Assembly (NCBI RefSeq): GCF_040183065.1
Contig: NC_091131.1
Coordinates: forward strand, 9,787,300 to 9,851,299
Direction of reading: 5' to 3'
DNA from: Periplaneta americana
Lineage: Eukaryota; Arthropoda; Insecta; Blattodea; Blattidae
DNA length: 64,000 nucleotides
The notes beneath the pieces were generated by a model that saw only the letters and a list, made by a program, of their open reading frames with translations, did not search any database and had not been told where the DNA came from. Each line of letters begins with the position of its first letter. Position 1 is the stretch's first letter. The translations under genes were made by a program, and so were the position numbers. This document shows positions 35,054-43,920 of this stretch, piece by piece.

Positions 35054-35450
35054 TCTACATATCTAAAAAAAAAGCAGTAAGATAAACTCGTACTTGTGAC
35101 ACTAGGATTTAGCACAATTTAATTCCGATAGCCGATACATGCTGTACTTACCCGGTTTCGCTTGAATTCCAGAAGTCTTTCTTCCAGATTTGACTGATTA
35201 TTAGATCTCATGAGGAGATAGATAGTGCTGATGCCGGGACACGAACGCAGTAGTTTCTCCACCAGCACCTTTCCCAGGAAGCCAGTACCTCCCGTTATGA
35301 AAACGGATCGGCCTCTGAAGAACTCGGCGATTTTACCCCCGGAATTCACGTTCACACAAGATTCCGGGTCTGAACACACGACCTGATCACTTGAGTCGTC
35401 GAGGACTTTCAGAGTCTCTAGTTCCACTCTCATGGCTTTGTGCTTCTCAA
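21214..35450 (-). CDS. Fatty acyl-CoA reductase gene, 5 exons visible (3' part missing)
   Basis: Fatty acyl-CoA reductases use NADPH to reduce fatty acyl-CoA to fatty alcohol, for wax, cuticular lipid or pheromone synthesis, usually at the ER or peroxisome membrane. I assembled five exons by hand: 35450-35152, 30250-30005, 27037-26892, 24707-24598 and 21406-21214. Each has an AG acceptor and a GT donor, and the phases join without a frameshift (0, 0, 2, 1, 2). From Met at 35433 the model reads about 325 residues. TGGTGFLG lies at residues 47-54, VSTAY at 181-185 and the YxxxK active site (YVFSK) at 234-238, followed by RPSIV and EPVPGWVDS. The family is usually around 500 residues, so the C-terminal FAR_C ('sterile') domain is absent. 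I found no exon for it between 1 and 21213. Introns of about 2.2 to 4.9 kb hold LINE, RTE, hAT and SINE insertions. The family is certain from motifs; the physiological role is not. Confidence 0.93.
21555..22290 (+). mobile_element. LINE family B, 3' end copy 1
   Basis: The frame reads [20 protein letters not shown], then [20 protein letters not shown] and LQKKINLLI, with a shift near 21820. It resumes as [20 protein letters not shown] and ends [14 protein letters not shown]. This is the post-palm region of a CR1/L2-like LINE. The 3' UTR has a GC-rich hairpin at 22193-22227 (CGCCCCTGA pairing with TTAGGGGCG) and an (AAAT)n tail. A close copy of its 3' half lies at 59876-60330. Confidence 0.8.
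22332..22425. repeat. (TACA)n microsatellite
   Basis: About 23 uninterrupted tetranucleotide units close to the LINE B tail. Cys-Met-Tyr-Val frames here are artefacts. Confidence 0.97.
22806..22960 (+). mobile_element. SINE with deleted B-box region
   Basis: ACCTCTGTGGTGTAGGGGTC is A-box-like, but the sequence then jumps to AGCATCCCGGTCGGG and the body GAGGTTTTTCAGGG, TTTTCCCTCAACCG. The B box is lost, so it could not be transcribed by Pol III. Confidence 0.65.
22961..23817. other. FAR intron sequence, nothing recognised
   Basis: Unique-looking AT-rich sequence. GCGGGA-type words recur at 23612-23690, without an array. Confidence 0.45.
23818..24114. mobile_element. MITE with about 150-bp imperfect arms
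   Basis: The left end TTACCGTTAAAACCCGAAAT and the right end (inverted) TTACCGTTAAAATCCAAAAT continue as inverted copies through CAAAACCAGTTT, AACTAGTAAA and CAGGT.AGGTTTGGTTTG. Flanking ATATA on both sides may be the target duplication. Confidence 0.75.
24254..24315. repeat. (TTA)n microsatellite
   Basis: About 20 units within FAR intron 4, not joined to a LINE tail. Confidence 0.95.
24598..24707 (-). CDS. FAR exon 4 (active site YxxxK)
   Basis: This 110-base exon is too short to stand out as an open frame. It encodes [18 protein letters not shown], then [18 protein letters not shown]. Tyr and Lys of YVFSK are the proton-relay pair of the extended short-chain dehydrogenase fold. The acceptor is TGTCTGCAG above 24707 and the donor is GTAAGC after 24598. 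One base is taken from exon 3 and one is left for exon 5, giving Val after RPSI as expected for the family. Confidence 0.92.
24840..25456 (+). mobile_element. Second RTE-like family, decayed 3' end
   Basis: Translation with several shifts gives [49 protein letters not shown]-like text and [19 protein letters not shown]. These are landmarks of an endonuclease-RT type LINE. The [12 protein letters not shown] segment recurs at 46433-46654. Frames are heavily broken. It lies in FAR intron 3, antisense to the gene. Confidence 0.65.
25450..26490. repeat. Degenerate (AAAT)n/(AAATAC)n array
   Basis: About 1 kb of AAAT, ACAT and ATAC tetranucleotide repeats, preceded by a short (AC)n at 25551-25566. 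It gives long Tyr/Leu/Phe/Ile-rich frames in all three minus frames, which are low-complexity artefacts. Confidence 0.95.
26892..27037 (-). CDS. FAR exon 3
   Basis: It starts [14 protein letters not shown], the short-chain-dehydrogenase STAY segment that contributes the catalytic Ser/Thr. It continues with the acidic loop [20 protein letters not shown] and ends ...DLQHLTR plus two bases. The acceptor is TTTCTCTGCTAG. The donor is GTAATG at 26891, which is weaker than the others. It is supported because AC joined to the first base of exon 4 restores Thr and leads directly into LLGDLPNTY. Confidence 0.9.
28216..28317 (+). pseudogene. hAT transposase C-terminus
   Basis: Reads [20 protein letters not shown] then [13 protein letters not shown] and stop. 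FSxAGNIVTKxRxxLxxExV is the end of the hAT dimerisation domain in zf-BED-type transposases. The upstream coding part is not recognisable. Confidence 0.75.
28539..29709 (-). mobile_element. RTE-like retrotransposon, best copy, 5'-truncated
   Basis: A 1.17-kb insertion flanked by AGTATA on both sides (28533-28538 and 29710-29715). The first frame (29704-29225) encodes RT palm motifs: [25 protein letters not shown] and the catalytic [13 protein letters not shown]. The second (29241-29017) gives [20 protein letters not shown], and the third (29084-28554) the C-terminus from [20 protein letters not shown] to [11 protein letters not shown]. The three would form one protein but for shifts near 29230 and 29050. 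It sits inside the hAT at 27483-29819. Confidence 0.9.
29858..29908. repeat. (TA)n microsatellite
   Basis: About 25 uninterrupted TA units in FAR intron 2, close to the hAT end. Confidence 0.97.
30005..30250 (-). CDS. FAR exon 2
   Basis: It encodes 82 residues, in phase 0 at both ends. It begins [10 protein letters not shown] and includes [12 protein letters not shown] and [14 protein letters not shown], which are core Rossmann-fold segments in this family, ending [10 protein letters not shown]. The acceptor is a CAG just above 30250 and the donor is GTATGC after 30005. This exon is strikingly richer in G, C and CpG than its AT-rich surroundings and than the other FAR exons. Confidence 0.92.
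30305..30476 (-). mobile_element. SINE family 2, body and tail
   Basis: The minus strand carries GAGGTTTTTTCCGGGG, TTTTCCCTCAACCC, GGACCCCGGACTCATTTC and GTTGATACAGCGTCATAAAA, matching 12500-12670. The tRNA-like head is missing (5' truncation). Confidence 0.8.
30488..30840 (+). mobile_element. LINE family C, 3' tail
   Basis: Begins [13 protein letters not shown] and stop, aligning with the LINE C terminus at 8080. The 3' UTR ends TATGGCTGTTGTCCAGCAC, AT and (AAAT)n. Confidence 0.8.
30841..31360 (+). repeat. Serial array of LINE C tails and (TTA)n
   Basis: Order: (TTA)n to about 30928; tail with CAATGGCTGTTGTCCAGC plus (AAAT)n to 31032; (TTA)n to 31101; tail with TTGTGCTGCTGTTTTGCAC plus (AAAT)n to 31262; (TTA)n to 31358. 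Each tail is bounded 5' by (TTA)n and 3' by (AAAT)n then (TTA)n. Confidence 0.85.
31361..33094. other. FAR intron 1 sequence, nothing recognised
   Basis: No repeat, domain or RNA supported across 1.7 kb of AT-rich DNA. Confidence 0.45.
33095..33365 (-). mobile_element. tRNA-derived SINE, family 3, full-length-looking
   Basis: On the minus strand the head begins at 33363: CCACCGGTGTAGCCCAGTCG, with A-box-like TAGCCCAGTCGGCTAAGG and B box GGGTTCGATTCCCGC. The body has TTTTCCCAGGTTTTCCCCG and the tail GTTGATACAGCGTCC. The SINE at 49976-50256 is a relative. Confidence 0.85.
33537..34539 (+). pseudogene. LINE RT C-terminal 315 residues with two stops
   Basis: One reading frame runs from [20 protein letters not shown] through the catalytic [10 protein letters not shown] and [10 protein letters not shown] to [11 protein letters not shown]. 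It continues with [20 protein letters not shown] and ends [30 protein letters not shown]. Only two nonsense codons interrupt it (TGA at 33779, TAA at 34079); there is no frameshift. It is a CR1/L2-group protein related to the one at 57789-58439. The 5' end is truncated near 33535, and the 3' UTR is short and runs into (TTA)n. Confidence 0.85.
34540..34580. repeat. (TTA)n microsatellite
   Basis: Short array between the LINE pseudogene and the SINE. Confidence 0.95.
34581..34873 (+). mobile_element. tRNA-derived SINE, family 4
   Basis: Starts GGTGGCCGGGTAGCTCAGTT with A box TAGCTCAGTTGGTAGAGC and B box GGGTTCGATCCCAGG. The body of about 220 bases ends in GGGGATACCTTTACCTTTTA and then (TTA)n. 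The acceptor ends do not pair, so this is not a tRNA gene. It is flanked on both sides by (TTA)n. Confidence 0.85.
34874..35052 (+). repeat. (TTA)n - LINE C tail - (AAAT)n - (TTA)n
   Basis: (TTA)n to 34930, then TCTGTAATTGGCCACTGGC and TGTTGTACAGCACATTAAAT (LINE C 3' end) with (AAAT)n to about 34990, then (TTA)n again to 35052. Confidence 0.9.
35152..35450 (-). CDS. FAR exon 1 (first coding exon)
   Basis: This exon carries the N-terminus and the nucleotide-binding loop of the Rossmann fold: [18 protein letters not shown], then IYLLMRS. The reading frame is open back to an ATG at 35481. A pyrimidine-rich stretch ending in CAG sits at 35453-35451, so I prefer an acceptor there, with translation starting at the ATG at 35433 (MRVELETLK). 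That implies at least one upstream 5'-UTR exon at higher coordinates. If instead the ATG at 35481 is used, 16 residues are added. The exon ends after CGG at 35152 with donor GTAAGT, phase 0. Confidence 0.9.
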
Positions 35451-35658
35451 CTGGCGGGAATTGAAATGAAGAGATGTACACAGAAATTAGTTTTTCACAC
35501 GGTTAAGTTTTCCTGAAATGCACATACAGTTTTATGAAGTCCAGCATTAAATTACAATTTCTAAAAAATTTGATCGATAAAATAATAAAGCAATATAAAA
35601 TATTTATTTGTCCGCTGGGTAACGCAATTTTTACTTTCTTCCTATTGCATTAATGAGA

Positions 35659-35901
35659 TAGGGTAAAGGTTGGTAATATTGTGATACTAGTAATATTGTG
35701 ATAGTTCTTTTTGAGAATTTTTTTACAATTTTACTGAGCGAGAGAAGGATCGGTTTTATGCAGAAACTTGTGCACGAACATTCCCTTAATACGTTGACGC
35801 AAAAAAACCGATCTTCTTCTCGATCAATAAAATTGTAATAAATTCCCAAAAAGTACTATCACAATTTTACTCATATTACATTATTACCAACCTTTACCCT
35901 A
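35659..35901. mobile_element. Foldback MITE, 243 bp
   Basis: The ends TAGGGTAAAGGTTGGTAAT match inversely, and the arms continue through TTGTGATAGT.CTTTTTG, ACAATTTTA and GATCGGTTTT, so roughly 100 bp on each side is inverted. A TA target duplication is possible because the terminus itself is TA. Confidence 0.8.
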
Positions 35902-37380
35902 AAAATGCTTCAGTGGACTGAACATTGAAATTATCTAGAGAGAAGCATTATATTTTTGTAATTACGCCCATATTTGTTCAGTTCACGTACAGTTTATATG
36001 AATTGTGTGAAAGAGTTAATAAATTTATTAAAGCTGGCACATTTTAACTGAATAATAAAGAAGTTTTAAGTTAACTTCAAAATTAAAAATACATAAAATC
36101 CCCCCCCCCCAAATAGTATAATTCAACGTTTAACTTGAAGATGTAAAGATAGTACTAAATTTTCTTCCTCGAAATTCAAAGCTGCCTCTTGACAAAGCTT
36201 AACATACAATTTTATTTAGGAAATTGTTAACAAATGAATTGATAGAGATACACCAATAACAAACGTATAACGTTAACGGTGAAGATTGTTGGAATTGGCG
36301 AAAATGTTATAGGAAACAAGAAAAAATTTATTTTACAATAAAAAATTTCGAAAGGTATAAAATAATTTTCTAGTTAATGACAGTGTAAATGATTTTGTGC
36401 GAGATCGTGCGTATTTGCTTGGTTTCCGCACAAAACCAATCCGCGGAAAGTCGAAAATTCCACATTCAGTATTCCCAACCTATCACACATAACAATTTCC
36501 CTCTTCTTACCGCTTAAGTGACATATTGATTTTACTGCTTTAGGCTTTTAACATATTATTTTTAGAGACGTTCAATATAGTAATAATTATAAATTGGAAA
36601 CTTACCACTGCAATTTCATCCAAATTGCACTGTTAATTATTGTTTTTAAATATTTGTAAAAATTAAGTAAACTCTACAACTCCACTAAAGTTACTGCATT
36701 CGTGATGCAAGTAACATTAAGGAAGCCGTGAAAAAATCAACAAGATTCCAGACTCATCATAGACTGGGGGGAGGGAGACAGACGTATATCACGGCCTGCT
36801 GGAGTATAGTAAACACAGAAAACATTTTAAAGCAACAATGTTGAAGATAGATATTTTTGATTTTCAAATTTGCCGTCATTGAACAGAAACTAAGATGGAG
36901 ATTTCATTGCAGCTAATTAGAAATTCCTCTTTCAGGTATGTAATAAACGATCTTCGCACAAAATAATGTACGATACACGAGCGGTATGTTTTCTTTCATT
37001 TCTCGGAAATTAAGTTTCGCTTTTTCAAACTTTTCCTCGAACATGAAAACTTCAACATACTGCTCTTATAACGCATATTACTATTTTTAAACATACATGA
37101 AGAAATGCAAATAAAGATAATAACAGAAAATGAAATTTTTAAAATATAACAGTAAGGATATGTGTAGACAGTAAATATACTAAATTTTCTGTACAAATAA
37201 TAGTATATTATGAAACAAGTCTATAATGTTATACTTTATAGCTCGAATCAATGTTTAGGAAACGAGGGAAGAGAGTGTCCTAATTTTGACGAATATAATA
37301 CCTGTATAACAAACGTGTTTCATATGTTATTTTTGTACCACAGCATTATAAAACAAATTAGTAAAGAAATAACATCAGAT
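35902..37380. other. Upstream of FAR exon 1, nothing recognised
   Basis: An expected 5'-UTR exon and promoter of FAR may lie here or further right, but no site can be supported. A C10 homopolymer occurs near 36102. Confidence 0.4.
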
Positions 37381-37424
37381 TTGTAATGGTGGCTAGTCTG
37401 ATATCATGGTCTATGAAGAAAGAG

Positions 37425-37438
37425 GTTGCTATGGCAAC
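37425..37438. promoter_or_regulatory. Candidate X-box (RFX site)
   Basis: GTTGCTATGGCAAC is a near-perfect palindrome fitting the RFX-factor X-box pattern (GTTGCY, AT, RGCAAC). It lies about 65 bp from a consensus CRE in otherwise featureless DNA. The target gene is unknown. Confidence 0.35.
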
Positions 37439-37503
37439 AATGATGTATTAAATATTATTGCACGGCAAATCGTTTCATAATGTTAACTTTATGGCACAAG
37501 TTA

Positions 37504-37511
37504 TGACGTCA
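37504..37511. promoter_or_regulatory. Candidate cAMP-response element
   Basis: TGACGTCA is the consensus CREB/ATF palindrome. A half site (ATGACGTT) follows at 37523. With the X-box at 37425 this forms a small motif cluster; function is inferred only. Confidence 0.3.
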
Positions 37512-38656
37512 TAGTAGAAGTCATGACGTTTTAGTTGTCATGGTAATATTTTACGGCTCTGGTACAATAATGTGGCATATTATGCACGATTTTCACTAAC
37601 GGTAAATAGTGTTATCTGTAATTTCTTCCACCGTCCTTAGCAACAATGGCTTTATTCACAGCATGATAACCAACACATGAGCAACCATGAAATCTATACA
37701 TTCATTCTTTTATAGCTTCTTCACAAACGACACATTACAAAGAAAAGCCGTACAATTTAAAATTAAATTTAGATACCAGTAATGAAATTTAGATTCCAGT
37801 AATGGATAAAACACATGAGAGCAAACACATTTTATGCACTCGTAGAAATTATCACTCTCGGCTTCACCTCGGGCGCTAAACTGTCCACTCGTACACAAAA
37901 TGTAATTTTACTCTCTTATGCTATAACATACTACTATAATGCTGGTGTACAAAAAATTTCATTTTATAGTACCTAGGCTCACAGAAAATTATCAATAATT
38001 TATTAAATTCAAAATTTAGTATCAAAAATATGTTTTTCTATTTTAGAAATCACTATTGATTAAATATAACACAAATAAAAGTGTTATTAAAACGAAGTTT
38101 CGAAAATAAAAGTATTCAGAAAGAAAACTACAAAATAGCAAAGGAACAGGCTACAAGAATTGCTCGCTCATTATATGGCCTAGGAATATCACTGATAGTT
38201 TCTTAAACACAATCAATACTACTAACAAGGAAGTCTCTCTTTTTACGTCTAGTAATTCGAGAATTCTGATTAAAATTCTACACTACGCAAAATGCACACA
38301 AACTCGGTTTACCCGCTATATCACTGTTAAATCACATCGACGTGAAGCACGCTACTGGTGCTAATCCTCTTAGTATTGTTGACTGCGAGGAAAGTTTGCT
38401 GACGGCAGCAGAAGTCCAGTGGCACGGCGAAACCAGATATTATGTGAAGTTGTGGGATTTTTACACGGGAGAAAACATCCGCATCAGTTCAGGTGACTAG
38501 AATATCTGGACTTCATGCTGTTGTCATGAATTCATACAGTAGTCATTTTTCCCAGGTTCTGAGTCCTCAAGCAAATAAGCTAATTTTAATGAGATATAGT
38601 AAATATGTGAGGGCTGCAATTAATACTTATATTCATCAACTGTGTACTATTGTACT
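37512..38656. other. Intergenic, nothing recognised
   Basis: No domain, repeat or RNA supported. Confidence 0.45.
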
Positions 38657-38663
38657 ATCATCA

Positions 38664-38700
<37 letters not shown>

Positions 38701-39733
38701 GCCATCATTATCATCATCACCATCATTATCATCATCGTCATCGTTATCATCGCCATTATTATCATCACATCATCATCGCCATCATTATCATCATCACATC
38801 ATCATCCTCATCATCATCGCCATCATTATCATCATCGCATCATCATCGCCATCATTATCATCATAGTCATCCTTATCATTGCCATCATTATCATCACTAT
38901 CACTATCATCGTCATCGTTATCATCATCGCCATCATTATCATCATCACATCATCATTATCATTATCGTCACCATTATCATCATCGTCATCATTATCATCA
39001 TCACATCATCATCACCATCATTATCATCGTTAACATCGCCATAATTATCATCACATCATCACCATCAGTATCATCATCGTCATCGTTATCATCATCGCCA
39101 GCATTATCGTCATCACATCATCATCATCGCCATCATTATCATCATTACATCATCAACATTATCATCGTCATCGTTATCATCATCGCCATCATTATCATCA
39201 CATAATCATCACCATCATTATCATTATCGTCATCGTTATCATCGCCATCATTATCATCATCACATCATCACCATCATTATCATCATCGTCATCGTTATCA
39301 TCATCGTCATCGTTATCATCATCGCCATCATTACCATCATCACAATCATTATCATTATCGTCATCGTTATCATTATCGCCATCATTATCATCATCACATC
39401 ATCATCACCATCATTAGCGTCATTGTCATCGTTATCATCATCGCCATCATTATCATCACATCATCATCACCATCATTATCATCGTCGTCATCTTTATCAT
39501 CATCGCCATCATTATCATCACATCATCATCACCATCATTATCGTCATTGTCATCGTCATCATCATCGCCATCATTATCATCACATCACCATCACCATCAT
39601 TATCATCATCACATCATCACCATCATTATCATCATCACATCATCACCATCATTATCATCATCGTCATCGTTATCATCATCGCCATCATTATCTTCATCGT
39701 CATCGTTATCATCATCGTCATCGTTAACATATC
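38657..39733. repeat. (ATC)n array with higher-order phrases
   Basis: More than 1 kb of CAT/ATC triplets varied by GCC, GTC, ACC and TTA. Phrases such as CATCATCGCCATCATTATC and CATCGTCATCGTTATC recur. It yields His-, Ile- or Ser-rich frames on the plus strand, all low-complexity. Confidence 0.95.
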
Positions 39734-39735
39734 AT

Positions 39736-39865
39736 CAGTCGACCTGGTTGGCGAATTGGTATAGCGCTGGTCTTCCATGCCCAAGGTTGCGGGTTCGATC
39801 CCGGGCCAGGTCGATTGCATTTAAGTGTGCTTAAATGCGACAGGCTCATGTCAGTTGTCCTGTGC
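39736..39865 (+). mobile_element. tRNA-derived SINE, family 1, with well-kept tRNA head
   Basis: The head starts GACCTGG and closes with CCAGGTC, a perfect 7-bp acceptor stem. It has A-box-like TTGGCGAATTGGTATAGC and B box GGGTTCGATCCCGGG. The SINE body TTTAAGTGTGCTTAAATGCG follows directly, so it is a SINE and not a free tRNA gene. It sits at the edge of the (ATC)n array. Confidence 0.85.
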
Positions 39866-40504
39866 AATGACTTTATTATTCATTAAAATTTCAAACAACT
39901 CATTGACGTCATATTGATGTGTGAATCGTTTCGATTATATCTGTAGACAAGGCCTCATGGAATGAGGAAGCGATTATGAAGTAGTTAACGAAAAGGCTCC
40001 GCCTTGTTATGTATTTTAAATGCAAGGAGATATGATGACGAAAGGAAATATCAAACTTTTATTTCAAATCCCAAACATCCTTACAATTCCAACCATGCTC
40101 ATAATTGCAATAAGTAACAGCAGAAATGTTACACGCAATTATACAGATTCGATTAAGCCCATATCACTTTTTTCAGCACTATCAGTATCTCTGAGAGTTA
40201 CATAATTTATTTACAAATAACTACTATTGCCGTTAAATTGAGAAAAATTACGTAATACAGTTGTCACTTTATAAAATGAGGTGATAATATATTATTTATA
40301 AGAATGTGGTTCTGGATATAACACAAGTTTTTACTTAACATAGTTGTTACTTTTATTGCTCCCTGACATGTTTGACGATAATGATGTTATTCAATTGTTA
40401 TTACATTTTAATAGCGGCAGAACAAATAAATATCAAATGAAAGAAGGAAATAACCGAAGTGTGAAAGTCGTGCCTCTTTTGTCGTAGCGTGCTGCCAAGC
40501 TCTC
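39866..40504. other. Intergenic, nothing recognised
   Basis: No supported feature. Confidence 0.45.
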
Positions 40505-40603
40505 TATTTATGCCTTGTCACGACGCGAGCGACGTTCAGTTGTCGACGGGCTGAGTTCTGACAACCAGAGCTGAATGAAGACACGGGCACACCTGCTGCT
40601 GCT
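40505..40603 (+). promoter_or_regulatory. Candidate core promoter and first coding exon
   Basis: TATTTAT (40505-40511) lies 33 bases before the A of TCAGTT (40536-40541), the arthropod initiator, at normal TATA-to-start spacing. Downstream, ATG at 40575 opens MKTRAHLLL, a signal-peptide-like start (basic then Leu-rich), reaching a possible donor GTAATT at 40604. If not spliced, the frame stops at once (TAA at 40605). No next exon is identified, so this is a hypothesis only. Confidence 0.3.
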
Positions 40604-40819
40604 GTAATTTTCCCACTCTGTCTGTGTCAACAGCCACCAGATAATTGAAACAACTATCATACAACACTGAGCCTTCATTCATTTCGTGGCGGCGTTCCAT
40701 TCGGTGTAAACTTCTTTAACCCTTCGGCGTACAGTGCGCTTTGCTCCCATTTAGAGTCATTAGGCTTCTCAATCTCTGTCACGTGACATCTATAGGATAG
40801 AGAAAGTCCCTTCCCCTTT

Positions 40820-42905
40820 CATCTTGCCATACGTACATCCGTCCATCCACATCCAACCATCCATTTGTTATTCAACCATATGTTCGTCCCTTCACCCAAC
40901 CATTCTTGTCTCCAAACATCTGTTTCAATAAATTCGTCACTCCATCCGTTCTTACATCCAACTATTCTCCTCTCCAACCATCTCTTCGTTCCTTCATCCA
41001 TTCGTCACTCAATTCCTTCTTTCATCCAACCACTCTCTTTTTTAATCATCTGTTCGTCCCTTCAACCATTCGCCGCTCCATCACTATTTTATTCCAACCA
41101 TTCTTCTCTCCAACCATCTGTTTGTCACCTGATCTAACTATTCTTACCTCCTTCATTCTTCAAACAACCATTCTTCTTTCCAACCATCTGTTTGTCACCT
41201 GATCTAACTATTCCTACCTCCTTCATTCTTCAAACAACCATTCTTCTTTCCAACCATCTGTTTGTCACCTGATCTAACTATTCCTACCTCCTTCATTCTT
41301 CAAACAACCATTCTTCTCTCCAACCATCTGTTTGTCACCTGATCTAACTATTCCTACCTCCTTCATTCTTCAAACAACCATTCTTCTTTCCAACCATCTG
41401 TTTGTCTCTTGATCTATCTATTCCTATCTCCATTCGTTCTTCCATCCAACCATTCTTCTCTCCAACCATCTGTTCGTCCTCATCCAACCATTCGTCCCTC
41501 CATTCGCTCTTCCATCCAACCATTCTTCTCTCCAACCATCCATTCGTCCATTCATCCAACTACTCGTCCCTCCATTCATTCTTCCATCCAACCATTCTTC
41601 TCTCCAGCCATCTGTTCGAACATTCGTCCCTCCAGTTGTTCTTCCACCCAACCATCCTTTTCTCCAACCATCTGTTCGTCCATTCGTCCCTCCAGTTGTT
41701 CTTCCATCCAACCATTCTTCTCTCCAACCATCCGTTAGTCCATTCGTCCCTCCAGTTCTTCCATCCAACCATTCTTCTCTCCATCCATCTGTTTGTCTCT
41801 TGATCTAACTCTTTCTACCTCTATTCCTTCTTCAATCATTCTTCTCTCCAACCATCTGTTCGTCCATTCACCCAACTACTCGTCCCTCCATTCATTCTTC
41901 CATCCAACCATTCTCCTCTCCAACAATCTGTTTGTCTCTTGAACTAACTATTTCTACTACTTTTCGTTCTTCAAACAATCATTCTTTTCTCCAACCGTCA
42001 GTTCGTCCATTCATCCAACTATTCGGCCCTCCAGTTCTTCCATCCAATCATTCGTCTCTCCAACCATCTGTTCCTTCATTCATCCAACTACTCGTCCCTC
42101 CATTCGTTCTTCCATCCAACCATTCGTCTCTCCAACCATCTGTTCCTCCATTCATCCAACTATTCGGTCCTCCAGTTCTTCCATCCAACCATTCTTCTCT
42201 CCAACCATCTGTTCCTCCATTCATCCAACTACTCGTCCCTCCATTCGTTCTTCCATCCAACCATTCTTCTCTCCAACCATCTGTTCCTCCATTCATCCAA
42301 CTATTCGGTCCTCCAGTTTTTCCATCCAACCATTCTTCTCTCCAACCATCTGTTCGTCCATTCGTCCCTCCATTCGCTCTTCCATCCAACCATTCTCCTC
42401 TCCAACAATCTGTTTGTCTCTTGATCTAACTATTTCTACTTCTATTCGTTCTTCAAACAACCATTCTTCTCTCCAACCATCTGTTCGTCCATTCATCCAA
42501 CTATTCGGCCCTCCAGTTCTTCCATCCAATCATTCGTCTCTCCAACCATCTGTTCCTCCATTCATCTAACTACTCGTCCCTCAATTCGTTCTTCCATCCA
42601 ACCATTCGTCTCTCCAACCATCTGTTCCTCCATTCATCCAACTATTCGGCCCTCCAGTTCTTCCATCCAACCATTCGTCTCTCCAACCATCTATTCTTCC
42701 ATTCATCCAACTACTCGTCCCTCCATTCGTTCTTCCATCCAATCATTCGTCTCTCCAACAATCTGTTCCTCCATTCATCCAACTATTCGTCCCTCCATTC
42801 GTTCTTCCATCCAACCATTCTTCTCTCCAACAACCTGTTTGTCTCTTGATCTAACTATTCCTACTTCCATTCGTTCTTCCACCCAACAAACAGTTCTCAT
42901 TCCCG
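40820..42905. repeat. Minisatellite, about 70-bp unit, CCAT-derived
   Basis: In the best-preserved block, CAAACAACCA recurs at 41161, 41231, 41301 and 41371, exactly 70 bp apart. Flanking blocks use related units built from CCATCCAACCATTCTTCTCTC and CCAACCATCTGTTC. Frames such as 41402-41803 and 41932-42429 are periodic Ser/Pro/His artefacts. Confidence 0.9.
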
Positions 42906-43187
42906 TACGCTACCTAGCGTCTTATCTGCTAACCTCGTCATGCTCGATCAGAAGCTTATAATCCAGCCTCCTAGTATCCAATCTCAGGATCTAGTCGATT
43001 TTTCAATAATTTTTAATCCAATCTTTAATTTCGCTTAACTTTTTGTATTCGTCTAAACTGTGAAGATCTAACGATGTGCGAAGTTTGAGGGGAGGTTTGG
43101 ATATGTTCTCATCAACAGTTCTCTACTGAAAATATAACATAAACCGTGGAAAGTCTTCTTACGTGCAATTTTCTTCCTTTTACTTAC
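42906..43187. other. Intergenic, nothing recognised
   Basis: Unique-looking; no supported feature. Confidence 0.4.
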
Positions 43188-43502
43188 TTAATACGTAAAA
43201 ATCTCGGACTGCAGCGACAAAAATGACTTACGGGACATATTTCGCAACCGTTTAATGAATCTATCAGCTATCTGGGTGCCGTAAAAAGACGAGCGAAGAA
43301 ATCTCTTAAGGCAGGAAGCGTTTAAAAGAAAATGGCGAGGAGTAATTGGAAAGAGAGCGGTGCCTGGCAACTGTAATAGCTCAGAGCCGGCATGTATAAT
43401 GGCGCAGTTGAGGGAACCTGGGATCATTACCAGCCTCAAAAGGTGATTCGCTTTGGTGAACAATGGAACGAGCCATTTAAAGGAAAGCGATTGTGCTGTC
43501 AT
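43188..43502 (-). other. Unassigned 104-codon open frame
   Basis: The frame starts MTAQSLSFKWLVPLFTKANH and has no recognisable domain, signal peptide or splice context. Composition is more balanced than the flanks and no repeat explains it, so it may be a conserved non-coding or coding remnant. I do not assign a function. Confidence 0.15.
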
Positions 43503-43920
43503 CTAGAGGACGTTACTACATAAACCTATGTGAGAGATATGAAAAAAAATAGCTAGTTTCACAAAGCTGACACATGCTTTCCAATTAGATATTTTTAAGT
43601 GTTATGTGACAATTAGACCATTGTGACATTACTATTTATAGCGTATTTTCATTAACTACAGAATTTTTCAATAGATTTTGAGTTCAATTACACAGAATGT
43701 CCCACAACCTTTGGGACACTCCCGTAATTAGCGTGTTTTAGTGTATCTAAATATTGTTACATATTTACTGTATAGGACTGACCAAAGTCTATCCCTTGGA
43801 GTAGTTGGCAATTATTATACAGGGTGTTATAGAAATTCGTAATAACACAAAGTTTATGTTTTTCAAATGGGACATCCTATATTTCATTCCATAAATTTGT
43901 TTCACTCTTCATCTTGATTC

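Noticed and set aside
36102-36111. C10 run as a possible break or feature
   Set aside because: A single homopolymer, probably a sequencing-length uncertainty; nothing around it supports a feature.
39736-39808. Functional tRNA gene
   Set aside because: The acceptor stem pairs, but the anticodon arm is poor and the same head-body junction occurs at 11882, so it is a SINE.
38493-39834. Several His-, Ser- or Ile-rich plus frames, the longest 183 codons
   Set aside because: Artefacts of the (ATC)n array.
40819-42529. Frames of 70-165 codons on both strands
   Set aside because: Periodic translations of the 70-bp minisatellite; both strands are open at once because stops are absent from the repeat unit.
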